A stretch of DNA of 64,000 nucleotides from Pseudoteredinibacter isoporae_A (GCF_040372805.1 NZ_BAABWJ010000005.1:186001-250000), one strand, 5' to 3'. Counted from the first letter of the stretch, positions 9,375 through 18,207 are shown. Notes: a model not told the origin generated them from the sequence alone. Made by a program: numbers and translations.

Positions 9375-9734
9375 ATGAAAAAACTAGTACTTTTATCAGC
9401 ACTTGCTTTCCTGATTTCAGGACAGGCATTGGCAACCGGCCACAAACGAAACCCCGGTGTCATCTGCGCGGAAAATCAATTTATTACTCAATTGGAATTC
9501 GGTTACATCACCAATATTCAAGGTGGTCCAGATTACGGTTCTTCTGTTCTGGTTCACCTGTCCAATGGTGAATCGATTCCTCTGAACTATCGCTATAACG
9601 CAAACGACCGCCAAGGTAAGGCTATCATTGACGCGCTGACCTTAGCTTACTTTTCCCAGCGCAAGGTCACTTTACTTGATCATTTCAAAAACAACTGCGA
9701 CGATTTCGATCACCTGATTTTGCCTAGCCCATAA
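9375..9734 (+). CDS. Small secreted protein of unknown function
   Basis: A 119-residue protein with a clean signal peptide (MKKLVLLSALAFLISGQALA) and a good ribosome binding site (aggag, 9365-9369). The mature part of about 98 residues has two cysteines (in VICAENQF and NNCDDFD) that could form a disulfide, and a repeated beta-strand-like pattern. I do not recognise a family. A strong hairpin terminator follows, so it is probably monocistronic. Confidence 0.75.
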   Translation: MKKLVLLSALAFLISGQALATGHKRNPGVICAENQFITQLEFGYITNIQGGPDYGSSVLVHLSNGESIPLNYRYNANDRQGKAIIDALTLAYFSQRKVTLLDHFKNNCDDFDHLILPSP

Positions 9735-9765
9735 AGGCTGGCGACAAAACGGTTAGCGAACAAGC

Positions 9766-9798
9766 TAAAACAAGGGCCTCTTTGCGGCCCTTGTTTTA
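9766..9798 (+). terminator. Bidirectional hairpin terminator
   Basis: A perfect 13-bp inverted repeat (9766-9778 and 9786-9798) with a 7-base loop; the stem has a GC-rich core next to the loop and T-rich 3' side (ttgtttta). It closes the small secreted-protein gene. Confidence 0.85.
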
Positions 9799-10099
9799 GA
9801 ATCGAACCCTTAGTTTTACACCGCACCATTGGTCTTCGACACCTTCCCCTCGCTACAACAGTCCCCATAATGTCTTGACCATAAGCCTGGCACGAACGCG
9901 CCCTGATCACGTTTGACAAACGTCAATGCATGACACCTGAAGACGATATTTGACGCCGCATTCCCCAACCACCAATGCCCTGATATCACCAGAGTAAAGT
10001 TCAGGTGAATTCACCGATTATTCCTTAAGGAACATAGAAAGCCACAAGGTAAATCTGCTACGCTAGCGATCTCGCCTATCTATGTGTTAAGGACGACCC

Positions 10100-11029
10100 A
10101 TGAACCGCTTTATATTCCTATGTATGACTCTACTGTGCTCAATCTCCCTGAACGTCAGCAGCGCGGTCGATGACAGTATTCGCGTATCCCTGGAAGAACC
10201 CGTATCGGCCACACCTCACTCCGGCGTGTCTAACCTTCGAGGCTGGGCTATTGATAAATCCGGCATCGATCGAATTGAATTATTTATTGATGACAAATAT
10301 GTCGCCGATATTCCCTACGGTGGTATCCGTACAGACGTTGGTGATGCCTACCCGGACTATCAGAACTCGGAGCATTCTGGCTTCTCAATGGCCTACAACT
10401 ACAACGCCCTGAAGGCCGGCACTCATACAGCACGAGTAAGAGCTTATAATTTGGTCGGTGACCATAGAGACAGCACCGTAAGCTTCTCCGTGGCGCCCAT
10501 CAGCGAGAAGTTCCTGAACAACTCTGGCGCCGTGGTACTGAATAACGGCAGCACCATATCAGCCAGCAGCGGGAACTCCCTCACCGTGCAGGGCGCCATG
10601 GTGGATGGCAAAGCCCTAGACATTGAATTGCGATGGAACCCGGCCACACAGGGCTTTGGCATCCAAAAGGTTGAACCCAGCTCCAGTGAACCCGACTACG
10701 TCATCAGTGCCAGTGGTAGTTGGCGAATTACCGAGCTGGGCAATCGTTTTCTTGTTCAGTTTTACACCACACCCAGAAACAACGACATTTATGCTTCCGC
10801 CGCATTTTTGGATCTCAATGAGCGATCATTCCAGGCGGGTGAAGGCAAGGCAGTAAATAAAAAAGCGCTTGTGCTCAACATTGATGACGATGCGATAACC
10901 GCTCAATACAGCATCACTTTCAGTTCTTCAACACAGGCAAGCATCTATGTTGTTTCATGCCAGGCAAAAGCCGGGTTTGTTTGCCTCCGCAATGCAGGCG
11001 AAACCTTGAATATGGTTAAAGTGATTTAA
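10100..11029 (+). CDS. Secreted protein with N-terminal Ig-like domain
   Basis: The protein (309 aa) has a signal peptide ending around NVSSA. Residues about 28-125 form an Ig-like beta-sandwich: a LEEP start, LRGWAID, RIELFIDDKYVADIPYGG, a DVGDAYPDY turn, SGFSM and a closing HTARVRAYN strand. I associate this signature with extracellular proteins of marine bacteria. The remaining 180 residues are probably a second beta-rich domain without a recognised family. The next gene (flavin monooxygenase) starts only 6 nt after the stop, so the two are likely cotranscribed although their functions do not obviously match. Confidence 0.7.
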   Translation: MNRFIFLCMTLLCSISLNVSSAVDDSIRVSLEEPVSATPHSGVSNLRGWAIDKSGIDRIELFIDDKYVADIPYGGIRTDVGDAYPDYQNSEHSGFSMAYNYNALKAGTHTARVRAYNLVGDHRDSTVSFSVAPISEKFLNNSGAVVLNNGSTISASSGNSLTVQGAMVDGKALDIELRWNPATQGFGIQKVEPSSSEPDYVISASGSWRITELGNRFLVQFYTTPRNNDIYASAAFLDLNERSFQAGEGKAVNKKALVLNIDDDAITAQYSITFSSSTQASIYVVSCQAKAGFVCLRNAGETLNMVKVI

Positions 11030-11035
11030 ATTCCA

Positions 11036-12157
11036 ATGCAAATAGCCATCATAGGGGCCGGCATTGGCGGGCTTACCACCGCACTCTTTCTACAACGTCA
11101 GGGCATTGAGGTGCGCATTTTCGAGCAATCTCCTGTTTTGAAACCGGTCGGTGCCGGTATCATACTCGCCCACAACGCGATGCAGGTATTACGCAACCTC
11201 AGCCTGGAAACGACCATCACCGCTCTGGGCAAGCCTTTAAATTCGCTGAAGATCAAAACGTCCACACTGGAAGACATAAACGCTATCGACACCCAGTACT
11301 TCGACCAGAAATTTGACGTGAGCAGCGTAGCCATTAAACGATCCGATCTACAAAACCTGCTTGTAAGCAAACTGAAGAACAATACCATAGTACTCAACAA
11401 GCAAGTGGTTAATATTCAAACTGGAAAAACAACCACCCTTCACTTTTCAGATAAAAGCCAGTTCGAATGCGATGCGGTTATTTCTGCGGATGGCATCCAT
11501 TCAACAACACGCAAGCGCTTATTCGATAAGAGCCAAATTCGTAAACCAAATCAGATGTGTTGGCGAGGCATTGCGAATATCCACCTCCCTCAGCATTTTA
11601 AAAACGAGTTGAATGAACTGTGGGGGCGAGGTTCACGCTTTGGTTTTGTCGAGGTCGCTGACAATCAGGTTTATTGGTATGGCCTGTACGACAGCCGAGA
11701 AAGCTTGGGTATGCACGGGCTTCCAGAGCGTTTCGAGACGTACGCCCCTATCGTCAATGACATTCTGTCGAAAACCAAAGCAGACAGAATACACCAAAGT
11801 GAAATTGCAGACTTGAAACCCATTCCCAATTGGCACAGGGGGTCAGTTTGCCTACTTGGCGATGCCGCCCATGCAACCACGCCAAACATGGGACAAGGTG
11901 CTTGCCAAGCGATTGAAGACGCTTACGTTCTGAGCCACTACATCGCCACAGATCCCATTGAAAGCGCATTTGCTAAATTTGAACAGGCCAGAAGAAACAA
12001 AGCAACCATGATCGTGAACATGAGTTGGCAACTTGGGTACATTTCTCAACTGAAAAACCCAATCTTGTCAGCAATGCGCAACTTCCTATTTAAAAATGCT
12101 CCAAAACGCTATAACCAGCGGCAAACAGAAAGAATCTATTCCCTGACCCCGCTTTAA
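11036..12157 (+). CDS. FAD-dependent aromatic-type monooxygenase
   Basis: A 373-residue class A flavoprotein monooxygenase. The N-terminal GAGIGG motif binds the FAD ADP moiety, the ISADGIHSTTR segment at about residue 150 is the DG motif, and GDAAHATTPNMGQG at about residue 280 is the second FAD/ribityl motif. The arrangement resembles salicylate hydroxylase, urate hydroxylase HpxO and zeaxanthin epoxidase relatives; the substrate cannot be read from the sequence. It follows the Ig-domain protein by 6 nt. No purine- or aromatic-degradation genes are near, so a named pathway would be a guess. Confidence 0.85.
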   Translation: MQIAIIGAGIGGLTTALFLQRQGIEVRIFEQSPVLKPVGAGIILAHNAMQVLRNLSLETTITALGKPLNSLKIKTSTLEDINAIDTQYFDQKFDVSSVAIKRSDLQNLLVSKLKNNTIVLNKQVVNIQTGKTTTLHFSDKSQFECDAVISADGIHSTTRKRLFDKSQIRKPNQMCWRGIANIHLPQHFKNELNELWGRGSRFGFVEVADNQVYWYGLYDSRESLGMHGLPERFETYAPIVNDILSKTKADRIHQSEIADLKPIPNWHRGSVCLLGDAAHATTPNMGQGACQAIEDAYVLSHYIATDPIESAFAKFEQARRNKATMIVNMSWQLGYISQLKNPILSAMRNFLFKNAPKRYNQRQTERIYSLTPL

Positions 12158-12174
12158 CTTGGCGACAGCCACCT

Positions 12175-12493
12175 TTAATTCGCTTCCTCCAAATCCACTC
12201 GGACAACAAAGCCACCCAAAACATCGCCACCTCGAAAGTTATTCCTCGCACTATCAGGGTGACTGTTATGACATAACACACAACTGATATCCCGAGCCAC
12301 ATCCGCATACACCGCGGTATAGTAACGGCGCCCATTCCACACGTGAACGGTCGGCCTCGAAGTCTTCACTCACATAACGAGTTATCTGTGCATGAATGCT
12401 GTTAAGTTGGGCATCATCAGCCCCCACCTCATTCAACTGAATGCGAGTAAATCGAATAAACATCATTTTGATATCGCAAAAGAAACTTTCCAA
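12175..12493 (-). pseudogene. Frameshifted remnant of a DUF3365 (Tll0287-like) heme-sensor protein
   Basis: On the minus strand two adjoining frames reconstruct the C-terminal part of a DUF3365 domain. The upstream frame gives ITRYVSEDFEADR; after a frame change around 12345-12360 the downstream frame gives PTVHVWNGRRYY, AVYADVARDISCVLCHNSHP and a GDVLGG segment before a stop at 12175. The CxxCHNSHPDS motif is the heme-binding signature of that domain, found in sensor kinases and cyclases. The N-terminal half of the domain and any signalling output domain are absent; the remnant abuts the 3' end of the TonB-C lipoprotein gene. I infer a dead gene rather than two small proteins. Confidence 0.7.
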
Positions 12494-12846
12494 CTCACAT
12501 CTTTGATAATGACGCGCTGACCTTTGTACATTGGTTTTTCAAACAATAGCTCGTCAGCACTTTTCAATGAGGAAGAAGTAAAAATGGGGTGTGTACACTT
12601 AATACGCTTGGAATTGTACGTGGTCCCATCAGGAGTGATATTGAACTGAACAATGCAATACCCTTCCAAGCCCACCTCTAGAGCAAGACTTGGGTATCTG
12701 GGAGTTGGGCTCTTCACTAACTTGTCTAGCACATTTACCCCCATTTCTTCAGGAGTGAACTGGGGATAGCCATCCAGCTGTTCTTGAGGAACGGAAGAAC
12801 AAGCAATTGTTCCACAAACGAACAACAAACAAAGAAGATATCTCAT
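12463..12846 (-). CDS. TonB C-terminal domain lipoprotein
   Basis: A 127-residue protein beginning MRYLLCLLFVCGTIACSS, a lipoprotein signal with lipobox around cysteine 17. Residues about 50-125 match a TonB C-terminal fold: PTPRYPSLALEVGLEGYCIV followed by a DGTTYN turn. Free-standing TonB_C lipoproteins occur in marine gammaproteobacteria, with uncertain partners. The start at 12846 is fixed by a good ribosome binding site (aggag) 7 nt upstream; the frame is open further to 12927 but without signal peptide. Cysteines at the lipobox, in GYCIV and in KCTH could pair. It may cooperate with an energised outer-membrane receptor, but no partner gene is adjacent. Confidence 0.75.
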   Translation of the reverse strand: MRYLLCLLFVCGTIACSSVPQEQLDGYPQFTPEEMGVNVLDKLVKSPTPRYPSLALEVGLEGYCIVQFNITPDGTTYNSKRIKCTHPIFTSSSLKSADELLFEKPMYKGQRVIIKDVSWKVSFAISK

Positions 12847-13080
12847 GGCAAACTCCTGTAAACGCTCCCTTAATATCATCTGGCACATAAGGATGTACGG
12901 GTGATTATAATACTTACACCTCACCAATTCACCGCAAATTCTTGATATGGAAGCTCAAATCAACCGCCACAATTTCCGCCAACATCACAATCTCCTCTTA
13001 TACACCAAGCAACACCTTGCTTTGCAAGCAAAACCGCATATGATGGCCTATTTCCAAACGCACAAGGCAGAAGAATAACT

Positions 13081-14481
13081 ATGAGCAAAGGAATACGAAT
13101 ACCGCACACGCTGGTTTTATTGTTAGGAATGATGCTTGTCGCCTATCTTGCTACATGGGTAGTGCCACAGGGCTTTTTTGAAACCATCACTCTCGAAAAT
13201 GGGCGTCAGGCTGTTGTCGCAGGCACTTACAGCGTCGCGGAAAATCAAATTCGACTCACCCCTTTCGACTTTCTCGTCGCTATTCCCAGAGCGTTTGCTG
13301 CCGCACAAGACATTATCTTCTTTGTGTTCACAGTGGGGGGTGTTTTGGCCATTGCCAGAGCGACAGGTACCATTGACGCCTTGATAGGAAGCTTGCTTGA
13401 GCGCTTTGGCACAAAGCCTCAGATGCTGATTTTCATGGTGATCTTTGTTTTTTCCTTGACCTCCAGTGCGATCGGAACCGCCGGCGAATACATCCCCTTT
13501 GTGCTGATCCTCGTTGGCCTATGCAAAGCAATGAAACTGGACGCCATGACCGCTGTTGGCATGGTAGTCACAGGCTATGGCATTGGCTACGGTGTCTCGG
13601 CATTTAACCCTTTTACCGTTATGGTGGCACAGCAAATTGCAGAGGTTCCCCTGTATTCGGGCATTGAACTGAGACTGGCGATTTTTCTGCCCTTTGTACT
13701 TATCGGCTTTCACCATGTTTGGCGCTATATGCGAATGGTACAGGCCGACCCATCTACATCTTACGTTGTTGGCCAACCTTGCCCCCTCGCTGGTAAGGAT
13801 ACCCTCGATTACCCCGAGCTCAATATACGACATAAATTTATCCTGTTTGGATTAATTGCCACCATCGCCACCGCGGTGTGGGGTATTTCTGAAAAAGGAT
13901 GGTATCTCTACCAGCTTGGCGCCATGTTTATTTTATGGGGCTTGTTTACCATCATTGTGGGTAAACTCAGCGCAGACGACGCCGCCAATAAATTTATTGA
14001 AGGCGTTCAAGAATTGGCGACAACCGCGATTCTCGTCGGCGTCGCCCGCGGAATCGCGCTCATCATGGAGGATGGCCAGATCTTACACACCCTGGTTCAC
14101 GCCATGTCTCTCCCGCTTTCCCATCTGGGAGCCGAACTGGCCTCGGTTGGCATGTTCATCATGCAGAGTGTTTTGAATCTATTTATTCCGTCTGGTAGCG
14201 GGCAAGCCTACGTCACCATGCCCCTGATGGCCCCCGTCAGCGACTTGATTGGCGTGAATCGACAAATCGCTGTACTGGCTTACCAATTTGGTGATGGTTT
14301 TTCCAATATGATCATTCCCACGAATGCCGTTTTAATGGGCATTATTGGTATGGCCGGCGTTCCCTATAGCGCTTGGTTTCGATTCTGCTTCCCACTGATT
14401 TTGAAACTGATGCTGGCCGCCTCGATCGTCCTCATGCTGGCTGTATTTTTTGGGTATGGGGCTGACGTCCAGCCGGTTTGA
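13081..14481 (+). CDS. YfcC/DcuC-family membrane carrier
   Basis: A 466-residue integral membrane protein with about 11-12 hydrophobic segments. The opening RIPHTLVLLLGMMLVAYLATW followed by VVPQGFFE and the later GVARGIALIMEDGQI and PSGSGQAYVTMPLMAP segments match the YfcC / C4-dicarboxylate DcuC superfamily (PF03606), which includes basic amino acid and dicarboxylate carriers. The substrate is not determined. It stands alone, followed by a large hairpin at 14496. Confidence 0.85.
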   Translation: MSKGIRIPHTLVLLLGMMLVAYLATWVVPQGFFETITLENGRQAVVAGTYSVAENQIRLTPFDFLVAIPRAFAAAQDIIFFVFTVGGVLAIARATGTIDALIGSLLERFGTKPQMLIFMVIFVFSLTSSAIGTAGEYIPFVLILVGLCKAMKLDAMTAVGMVVTGYGIGYGVSAFNPFTVMVAQQIAEVPLYSGIELRLAIFLPFVLIGFHHVWRYMRMVQADPSTSYVVGQPCPLAGKDTLDYPELNIRHKFILFGLIATIATAVWGISEKGWYLYQLGAMFILWGLFTIIVGKLSADDAANKFIEGVQELATTAILVGVARGIALIMEDGQILHTLVHAMSLPLSHLGAELASVGMFIMQSVLNLFIPSGSGQAYVTMPLMAPVSDLIGVNRQIAVLAYQFGDGFSNMIIPTNAVLMGIIGMAGVPYSAWFRFCFPLILKLMLAASIVLMLAVFFGYGADVQPV

Positions 14482-14495
14482 TTCCCACTTGCGGC

Positions 14496-14533
14496 GCCCA
14501 CAAAGCTGCCTACTCGCAGGCAGCTTTGTGGGC
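14496..14533 (+). terminator. Large hairpin, probable terminator
   Basis: A perfect 16-bp inverted repeat (14496-14511 and 14518-14533) with a 6-base loop directly after the carrier gene. No T-run follows immediately, so it could instead stabilise the mRNA 3' end. The rest of the gap up to 14797 shows no gene. Confidence 0.6.
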
Positions 14534-14797
14534 ACAAGCATTGTCTTGCTTTTCCCTCGGCAGAGTAATGCCTACTCATAGAAAATTCAGAAACTACAAA
14601 CTGTGCATCCGACTTGTCGAACGACTGACTTAGGTAATGCGAAGTTTGAGTCACTCATATTGGCGCCAAGCACCCCACAAACCCAGTTGACATAATAGAT
14701 GCCACGTCATTCTAAGGTCGCATATCCAGAGCTTTTGTTTGCGTGCTAGCCTGCAATTGAAGTGCCTTAAAACAATAATGCGAAGAGGACGTTCAGT

Positions 14798-15901
14798 ATG
14801 CAGTTAAGCAAATTTTTTATTTTATTAGCCAGTATCTCCACCGCTCTTTTCAGTTTAACTTTCCCGCAAAAAACACTGTCGCTAAGCTGTGGAAACTACA
14901 ACTTTCCAGCCTGCTCTGGTGCAGAAGACCAGTTTGCGGGCGGTTTTGTGCCAACAAGTGGATACGGTGGTTTTGGCGGCGGCCAGTGCAGTGCGAGTAA
15001 AACACCCGTCATTTTTATCCACGGTAACGGCGACCAAGCGATTAATTGGGACGCACCACCCACCCAAGCGGCTCCCGGTTATAGCCTGCCCAGCCGCAGC
15101 GTGTACGATGAATTTAAAGCGCAGGGATATAACGACTGTGAGCTGTTCGGCATTAGCTATCTAAGCGCCTTCGAGCGATCCATGCCTGGCTCCAACTATC
15201 ACGAAGAAGACAAGCAAGCTATTCTTGCAGACTTTATCGATAGCGTGAAAGCGTATACCGGAAAAAGCGAGGTGGACATCGTCGCTCATTCCCTGGGCGT
15301 GAGCATGGCTCTTTCGTCTTTAAAACGCTATTCAAAATGGGGAAGCGTGCGACGCTTTATTAACATCGCGGGGGCTGTTCGTGGTTTGCAGTCTTGCCGC
15401 TATGTGGGTTATGCCAACCCTCTGTTTCCAACATGCGCGGGGCAAAATATTTACGACAGTTACACATTTGGGCTACACCCTAGCACAGGCGCCTTCTACG
15501 TAAGCTGGGGACGCAATGACTGGACAGGAAGCAGCAGCAACAAAAGCATGCGCCGCGCGCCCCAGTACAACAGCGCCGTTAAATTTTATAGCCTTCACGC
15601 GGGCTTTCGCGACCAAGTCCACTGCAGTACTCTTATAGGTTTTAATGTTTGTGACAGTGGTGCCCTGTTTAACAACCAACCCAACGTGCAGTCACAAATC
15701 AACGTCGGAGCCGGCTCACTTGCCAGCACTATCGATATGAACTTTGATGATTTTAGCCCTCTAAATCTATTAGGCGGAGATGCAGATGGCGTTGGCCACT
15801 TTGGGGCCAAAATCAACACCGGTGCTATCTTGCATGAAATGTTAAACAGCTCCTGTACTGGAACAACTTGTGCGAGCCAATACAGCGGACCGGTACAATA
15901 A
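14798..15901 (+). CDS. PhaZ7-like extracellular PHB depolymerase (alpha/beta hydrolase)
   Basis: The protein (367 aa) has a signal peptide and a mature lipase-like fold close in sequence to PhaZ7 of Paucimonas lemoignei, which degrades amorphous (native) polyhydroxybutyrate outside the cell. Matching segments as I recall the family are TPVIFIHGNGD, GYNDCELFG, the nucleophile elbow AHSLGVSM, INVGAGS and GVGHF. The likely triad is Ser165, Asp272 and His334; spacings of 107 and 62 residues agree with 106 and 64 in PhaZ7 (S136, D242, H306). The gene lies just left of a mobile-element region, so it may have been acquired. A different lipase or esterase substrate remains possible. Confidence 0.85.
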   Translation: MQLSKFFILLASISTALFSLTFPQKTLSLSCGNYNFPACSGAEDQFAGGFVPTSGYGGFGGGQCSASKTPVIFIHGNGDQAINWDAPPTQAAPGYSLPSRSVYDEFKAQGYNDCELFGISYLSAFERSMPGSNYHEEDKQAILADFIDSVKAYTGKSEVDIVAHSLGVSMALSSLKRYSKWGSVRRFINIAGAVRGLQSCRYVGYANPLFPTCAGQNIYDSYTFGLHPSTGAFYVSWGRNDWTGSSSNKSMRRAPQYNSAVKFYSLHAGFRDQVHCSTLIGFNVCDSGALFNNQPNVQSQINVGAGSLASTIDMNFDDFSPLNLLGGDADGVGHFGAKINTGAILHEMLNSSCTGTTCASQYSGPVQ

Positions 15902-16046
15902 ACACCGCATGAAAAGTAAATAAAACTCAAATTCTGCAATTAGCTTCAACAGCTGATTGTCGGGCTAAAACTGAAGCGCGTCGAAAGGCGCGTTTCATTA
16001 GATAGAAATCAGCAAAATCTCTAAACACTGAAAACCGTACTCATCG

Positions 16047-16446
16047 TGACCTTTCCCCAGAGTTAGAACCACTTACTGGATGAGACCTCCATAAGTTACG
16101 CGGCCTTTCCAGCAAACTCAACTGGCAGTGTGTAGCCCAGTGAACTGTGTGGTCTGACATTGTTGTAGTGTTCTCGCCATTGATCAATTTCGAAGCGAGC
16201 TTCGTCCAAGTTCTCAAACTAATGCTGATTCAAACACTCATTCCTGAATTTGCCATTCAGGCTTTCAACAAAGGCGTTCTGTGCGGGTTTACCTGGCTGG
16301 ATAAATCCGAACGAGGCACTAGATTCCTCGTTCCAGAAGAACAAGTTTTGCCGGTGAAATCAGCTCCATTGTCGCAGATGATTTTCTCGGGTTTCCCCGC
16401 TCTGCACATAGCTGATTAAGAAATCGCGTTACCTGACGCGTCAGGG
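16047..16446 (-). mobile_element. Decayed 3' part of an IS3-family element
   Basis: This stretch is the reverse complement of the right end of the intact IS at 19000-20198: the terminal inverted repeat tgacctttcccc at 16047, then the OrfB stop (16096-16098) and roughly 350 bp of degraded orfB C-terminal sequence including the region coding the third catalytic carboxylate. Several substitutions and frame breaks are present. It stops at about 16446, where sequence homologous to an integrase begins. The element has lost its left half and its OrfA. Confidence 0.85.
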
Positions 16447-16679
16447 CTTACCACCAGGCCGCTTTTCAGAACCTAGAAGGACAAAAGGTTATGAAAAAGG
16501 CCCTAGACCAAGGCATCAACATCGATGACGAACAAATCAAGCTGGAAAAACGCTTTACCTTTCACGACATAAAAGCCATGGGAATTTCAAACCACAAGGA
16601 CAACCATTCCGGGCACAAGTCCGAGAGAATGATATCGGTATATATGCGTAAAATTGACGAGATCGACGCCACAGAATAA
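16447..16679 (+). pseudogene. Decayed C-terminal fragment of a tyrosine integrase
   Basis: The fragment is homologous to the last 75 or so residues of the intact integrase ending at 24472. The open part from 16491 reads MKKALDQGINID, then FTFHDIKAMGIS, SGHKSERM and SVYMRK, so the HxxK, GH and tyrosine boxes of the catalytic domain remain while everything N-terminal is missing. It ends 70 bp before a partial tRNA-His copy, the same arrangement as the intact integrase and intact tRNA-His. It is the scar of an earlier integration at the same site. Confidence 0.85.
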
Positions 16680-16749
16680 GCCCCATCTTCGGAAAATGAT
16701 CGGAAAACGGAAAAAGTTAGTAAGTGATTACGCTACAGGCTAGGTATAA

Positions 16750-16796
16750 TGGGGTGGCTGACGGGGATCGAACCCGCGACCACCGGAATCACAATC
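16750..16796 (-). repeat. Left attachment-site copy (partial tRNA-His 3' end)
   Basis: It is 47 bp identical to positions 24556-24602, covering CCA, acceptor 3' strand, T arm, variable loop and the anticodon-arm 3' half. Identity stops after 16796, inside the anticodon region, so no functional tRNA can be made from it. It marks the far junction of the integrated element. Confidence 0.85.
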
Positions 16797-17010
16797 ACAT
16801 AGTTTTCCCTTATAAATCAACGCTAATCCCGCTTTTTTCCAGACTTGAAAACCCGAGTTTGGCCCTCTAGAGCCCCCATAAACCCTAGATTGGCCGTTTT
16901 TATGTCTGGAAAATTTGAGTCCTTTTTTGGGGTATGCGTGATAGCTTCCTGCTTATGATTTGAGACTGTACAAGTACTTGGGCAGTGAGTGTGTAGCAAA
17001 ATTTGCAACA

Positions 17011-17029
17011 CGTAGCGAATGTTGCTACG
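17011..17029. promoter_or_regulatory. Inverted repeat upstream of higBA, possible operator
   Basis: The sequence cgtagc (17011-17016), seven bases, gctacg (17024-17029) is an inverted repeat, overlapping a second one formed by gcaac and gttgc. It lies about 100 bp before higB. HigA proteins usually bind palindromes in their promoter, so this is a candidate site; the assignment is inference. The rest of 16797-17129 shows no gene. Confidence 0.35.
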
Positions 17030-17129
17030 CTTTGTAACGTGCTAGTGGTAAAGATTCAAAGGAGAGGCTTTTTTACTAACATCAGGCGTAACTTGAAAAG
17101 ATCGCCTGCCAACGTAAGGCTTTTCTACA

Positions 17130-17408
17130 ATGAGTATTAAAACGATAGCCCACAAGGGATTAGAGCAATTTTTGAAGACTGGAAACACCAAGGGAATCGT
17201 CGCCGATCACGCCAAAAGGATAAGTGACAGGGTGTCTGTGCTAAACAGCATGAGTTCTCTTGAGGTTTTAAACGGCAGGTGGCGGTTTCACGCACTAAAA
17301 GGTGACAGAGCCGGCCAATACGCCATCAACGTAAGCGGTAACTACCGTTTGTTTTTTGAATTTAATGATGGCGATGTTTATCTCTTAGATTATGGGGATT
17401 ACCACTGA
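17130..17408 (+). CDS. higB: HigB-type toxin (RelE superfamily mRNA interferase)
   Basis: The 92-residue protein matches the plasmid-maintenance killer/HigB family: VLNSMSSLEVLNGRWRFHAL in the middle, GDRAGQYAINVSGNYRLFFEF and a C-terminal DVYLLDYGDYH. Such toxins cleave ribosome-bound mRNA. The toxin-first order with the antitoxin 9 nt downstream is the hallmark of higBA. It sits at the left edge of the integrated element, where it may stabilise the element. Confidence 0.9.
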   Translation: MSIKTIAHKGLEQFLKTGNTKGIVADHAKRISDRVSVLNSMSSLEVLNGRWRFHALKGDRAGQYAINVSGNYRLFFEFNDGDVYLLDYGDYH

Positions 17409-17417
17409 GGAGATCAA

Positions 17418-17690
17418 ATGGAAATATTCAACCCATCTCACCCTGGAGAAGTCATCAAAGCGTGGCTGATCGAGGATGAGGACGGGAATAAAATTAACAC
17501 TGTGAAGGAAGTGGCCGAGACACTAGGTATTCATCGCACGACCTTGCACCGTATTCTTTCTGGAGCCATGGCTGTATCCACAGAGGTCGCTGTGGCACTG
17601 GAAAGTATCGAGTGTGGAGATGCCAAGCTTTGGCTAACAATGCAAATGAACTACGATCTATTCCAATACAAGAGCCAAGAAGTTGCGTAA
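17418..17690 (+). CDS. higA: HigA-type antitoxin (XRE family HTH)
   Basis: A 90-residue HigA/VapI-like antitoxin. It begins MEIFNPSHPGEVIKAWLIED, the family's N-terminal signature, and has a helix-turn-helix at about residues 35-60 (VKEVAETLGIHRTTLHRILSG). It would neutralise HigB and repress the operon. A good ribosome binding site (aggagatc) precedes the ATG. A six-residue insertion (EDGNKI) after the first helix makes it slightly longer than usual. Confidence 0.92.
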   Translation: MEIFNPSHPGEVIKAWLIEDEDGNKINTVKEVAETLGIHRTTLHRILSGAMAVSTEVAVALESIECGDAKLWLTMQMNYDLFQYKSQEVA

Positions 17691-18207
17691 GTACATCTTG
17701 CAAACCAATCTAAATGTAAGCTTGGTTATCTGCTGGGCTACTCTCCCTCAATTGACGATCAAAAATCAACATGGCTCGGTAATCAGCGGCAGCCACTGAT
17801 CGGTGACCACGCACACGTGGGGCTTGGTTTCATGGTGGACCAATGCGCCGTGTATGAATTGACCGCCCCTAAGGTAGCTCCAGGGCTTCATAAAATCAGT
17901 GCGCCAAGCATTAGCTGAAAGCCTGACAGGCTCAGAACCAACTGGAATACGGCGCTTGTCGATATGCCCAGCCAAGGGGAAAGGCGGTCAAAGCCCTCTA
18001 CCCGTATGTGATCTCGGGAGCTTCGATCCGTTATGAGGCCGGTGAAATTGTGTCTAAATATAATCTGCATACTGTATGTATATACAGCATCTTATAATTT
18101 GTCTAGAGTCGCCTAATTCAAGAAATGGCACCAAACCATACGAAAGTGGTAGACTAAGCAGTTAATTTAACTGAATAACGAAAATAACTAAACGGACCAT
18201 GGATTAG
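17691..18207. other. Intergenic stretch without a recognised gene
   Basis: About 520 bases between higA and the anchored secreted protein. The minus strand has short open frames (for example 17766-17975 and 17888-18070) that I cannot match to any family and that lack good start signals. The last 100 bases are AT-rich and likely contain the promoter of the gene at 18208. Confidence 0.4.

Noticed and set aside
12463..12927. Longer start for the TonB-C lipoprotein at 12927
   Set aside because: The extension would hide the lipoprotein signal; the ribosome binding site lies before 12846.
16147..16419. Open plus-strand frame of 90 codons
   Set aside because: It lies antisense to the decayed IS3 orfB; the same sequence occurs in the reverse complement of the intact IS.
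16491..16679. Short plus-strand frame as a stand-alone gene
   Set aside because: It is the C-terminal tail of an integrase and lacks the N-terminal and core-binding parts, so it is a pseudogene fragment.
17766..18070. Minus-strand frames of 60-69 codons after higA
   Set aside because: No ribosome binding site, no recognisable family and mutually overlapping; not supported as genes.
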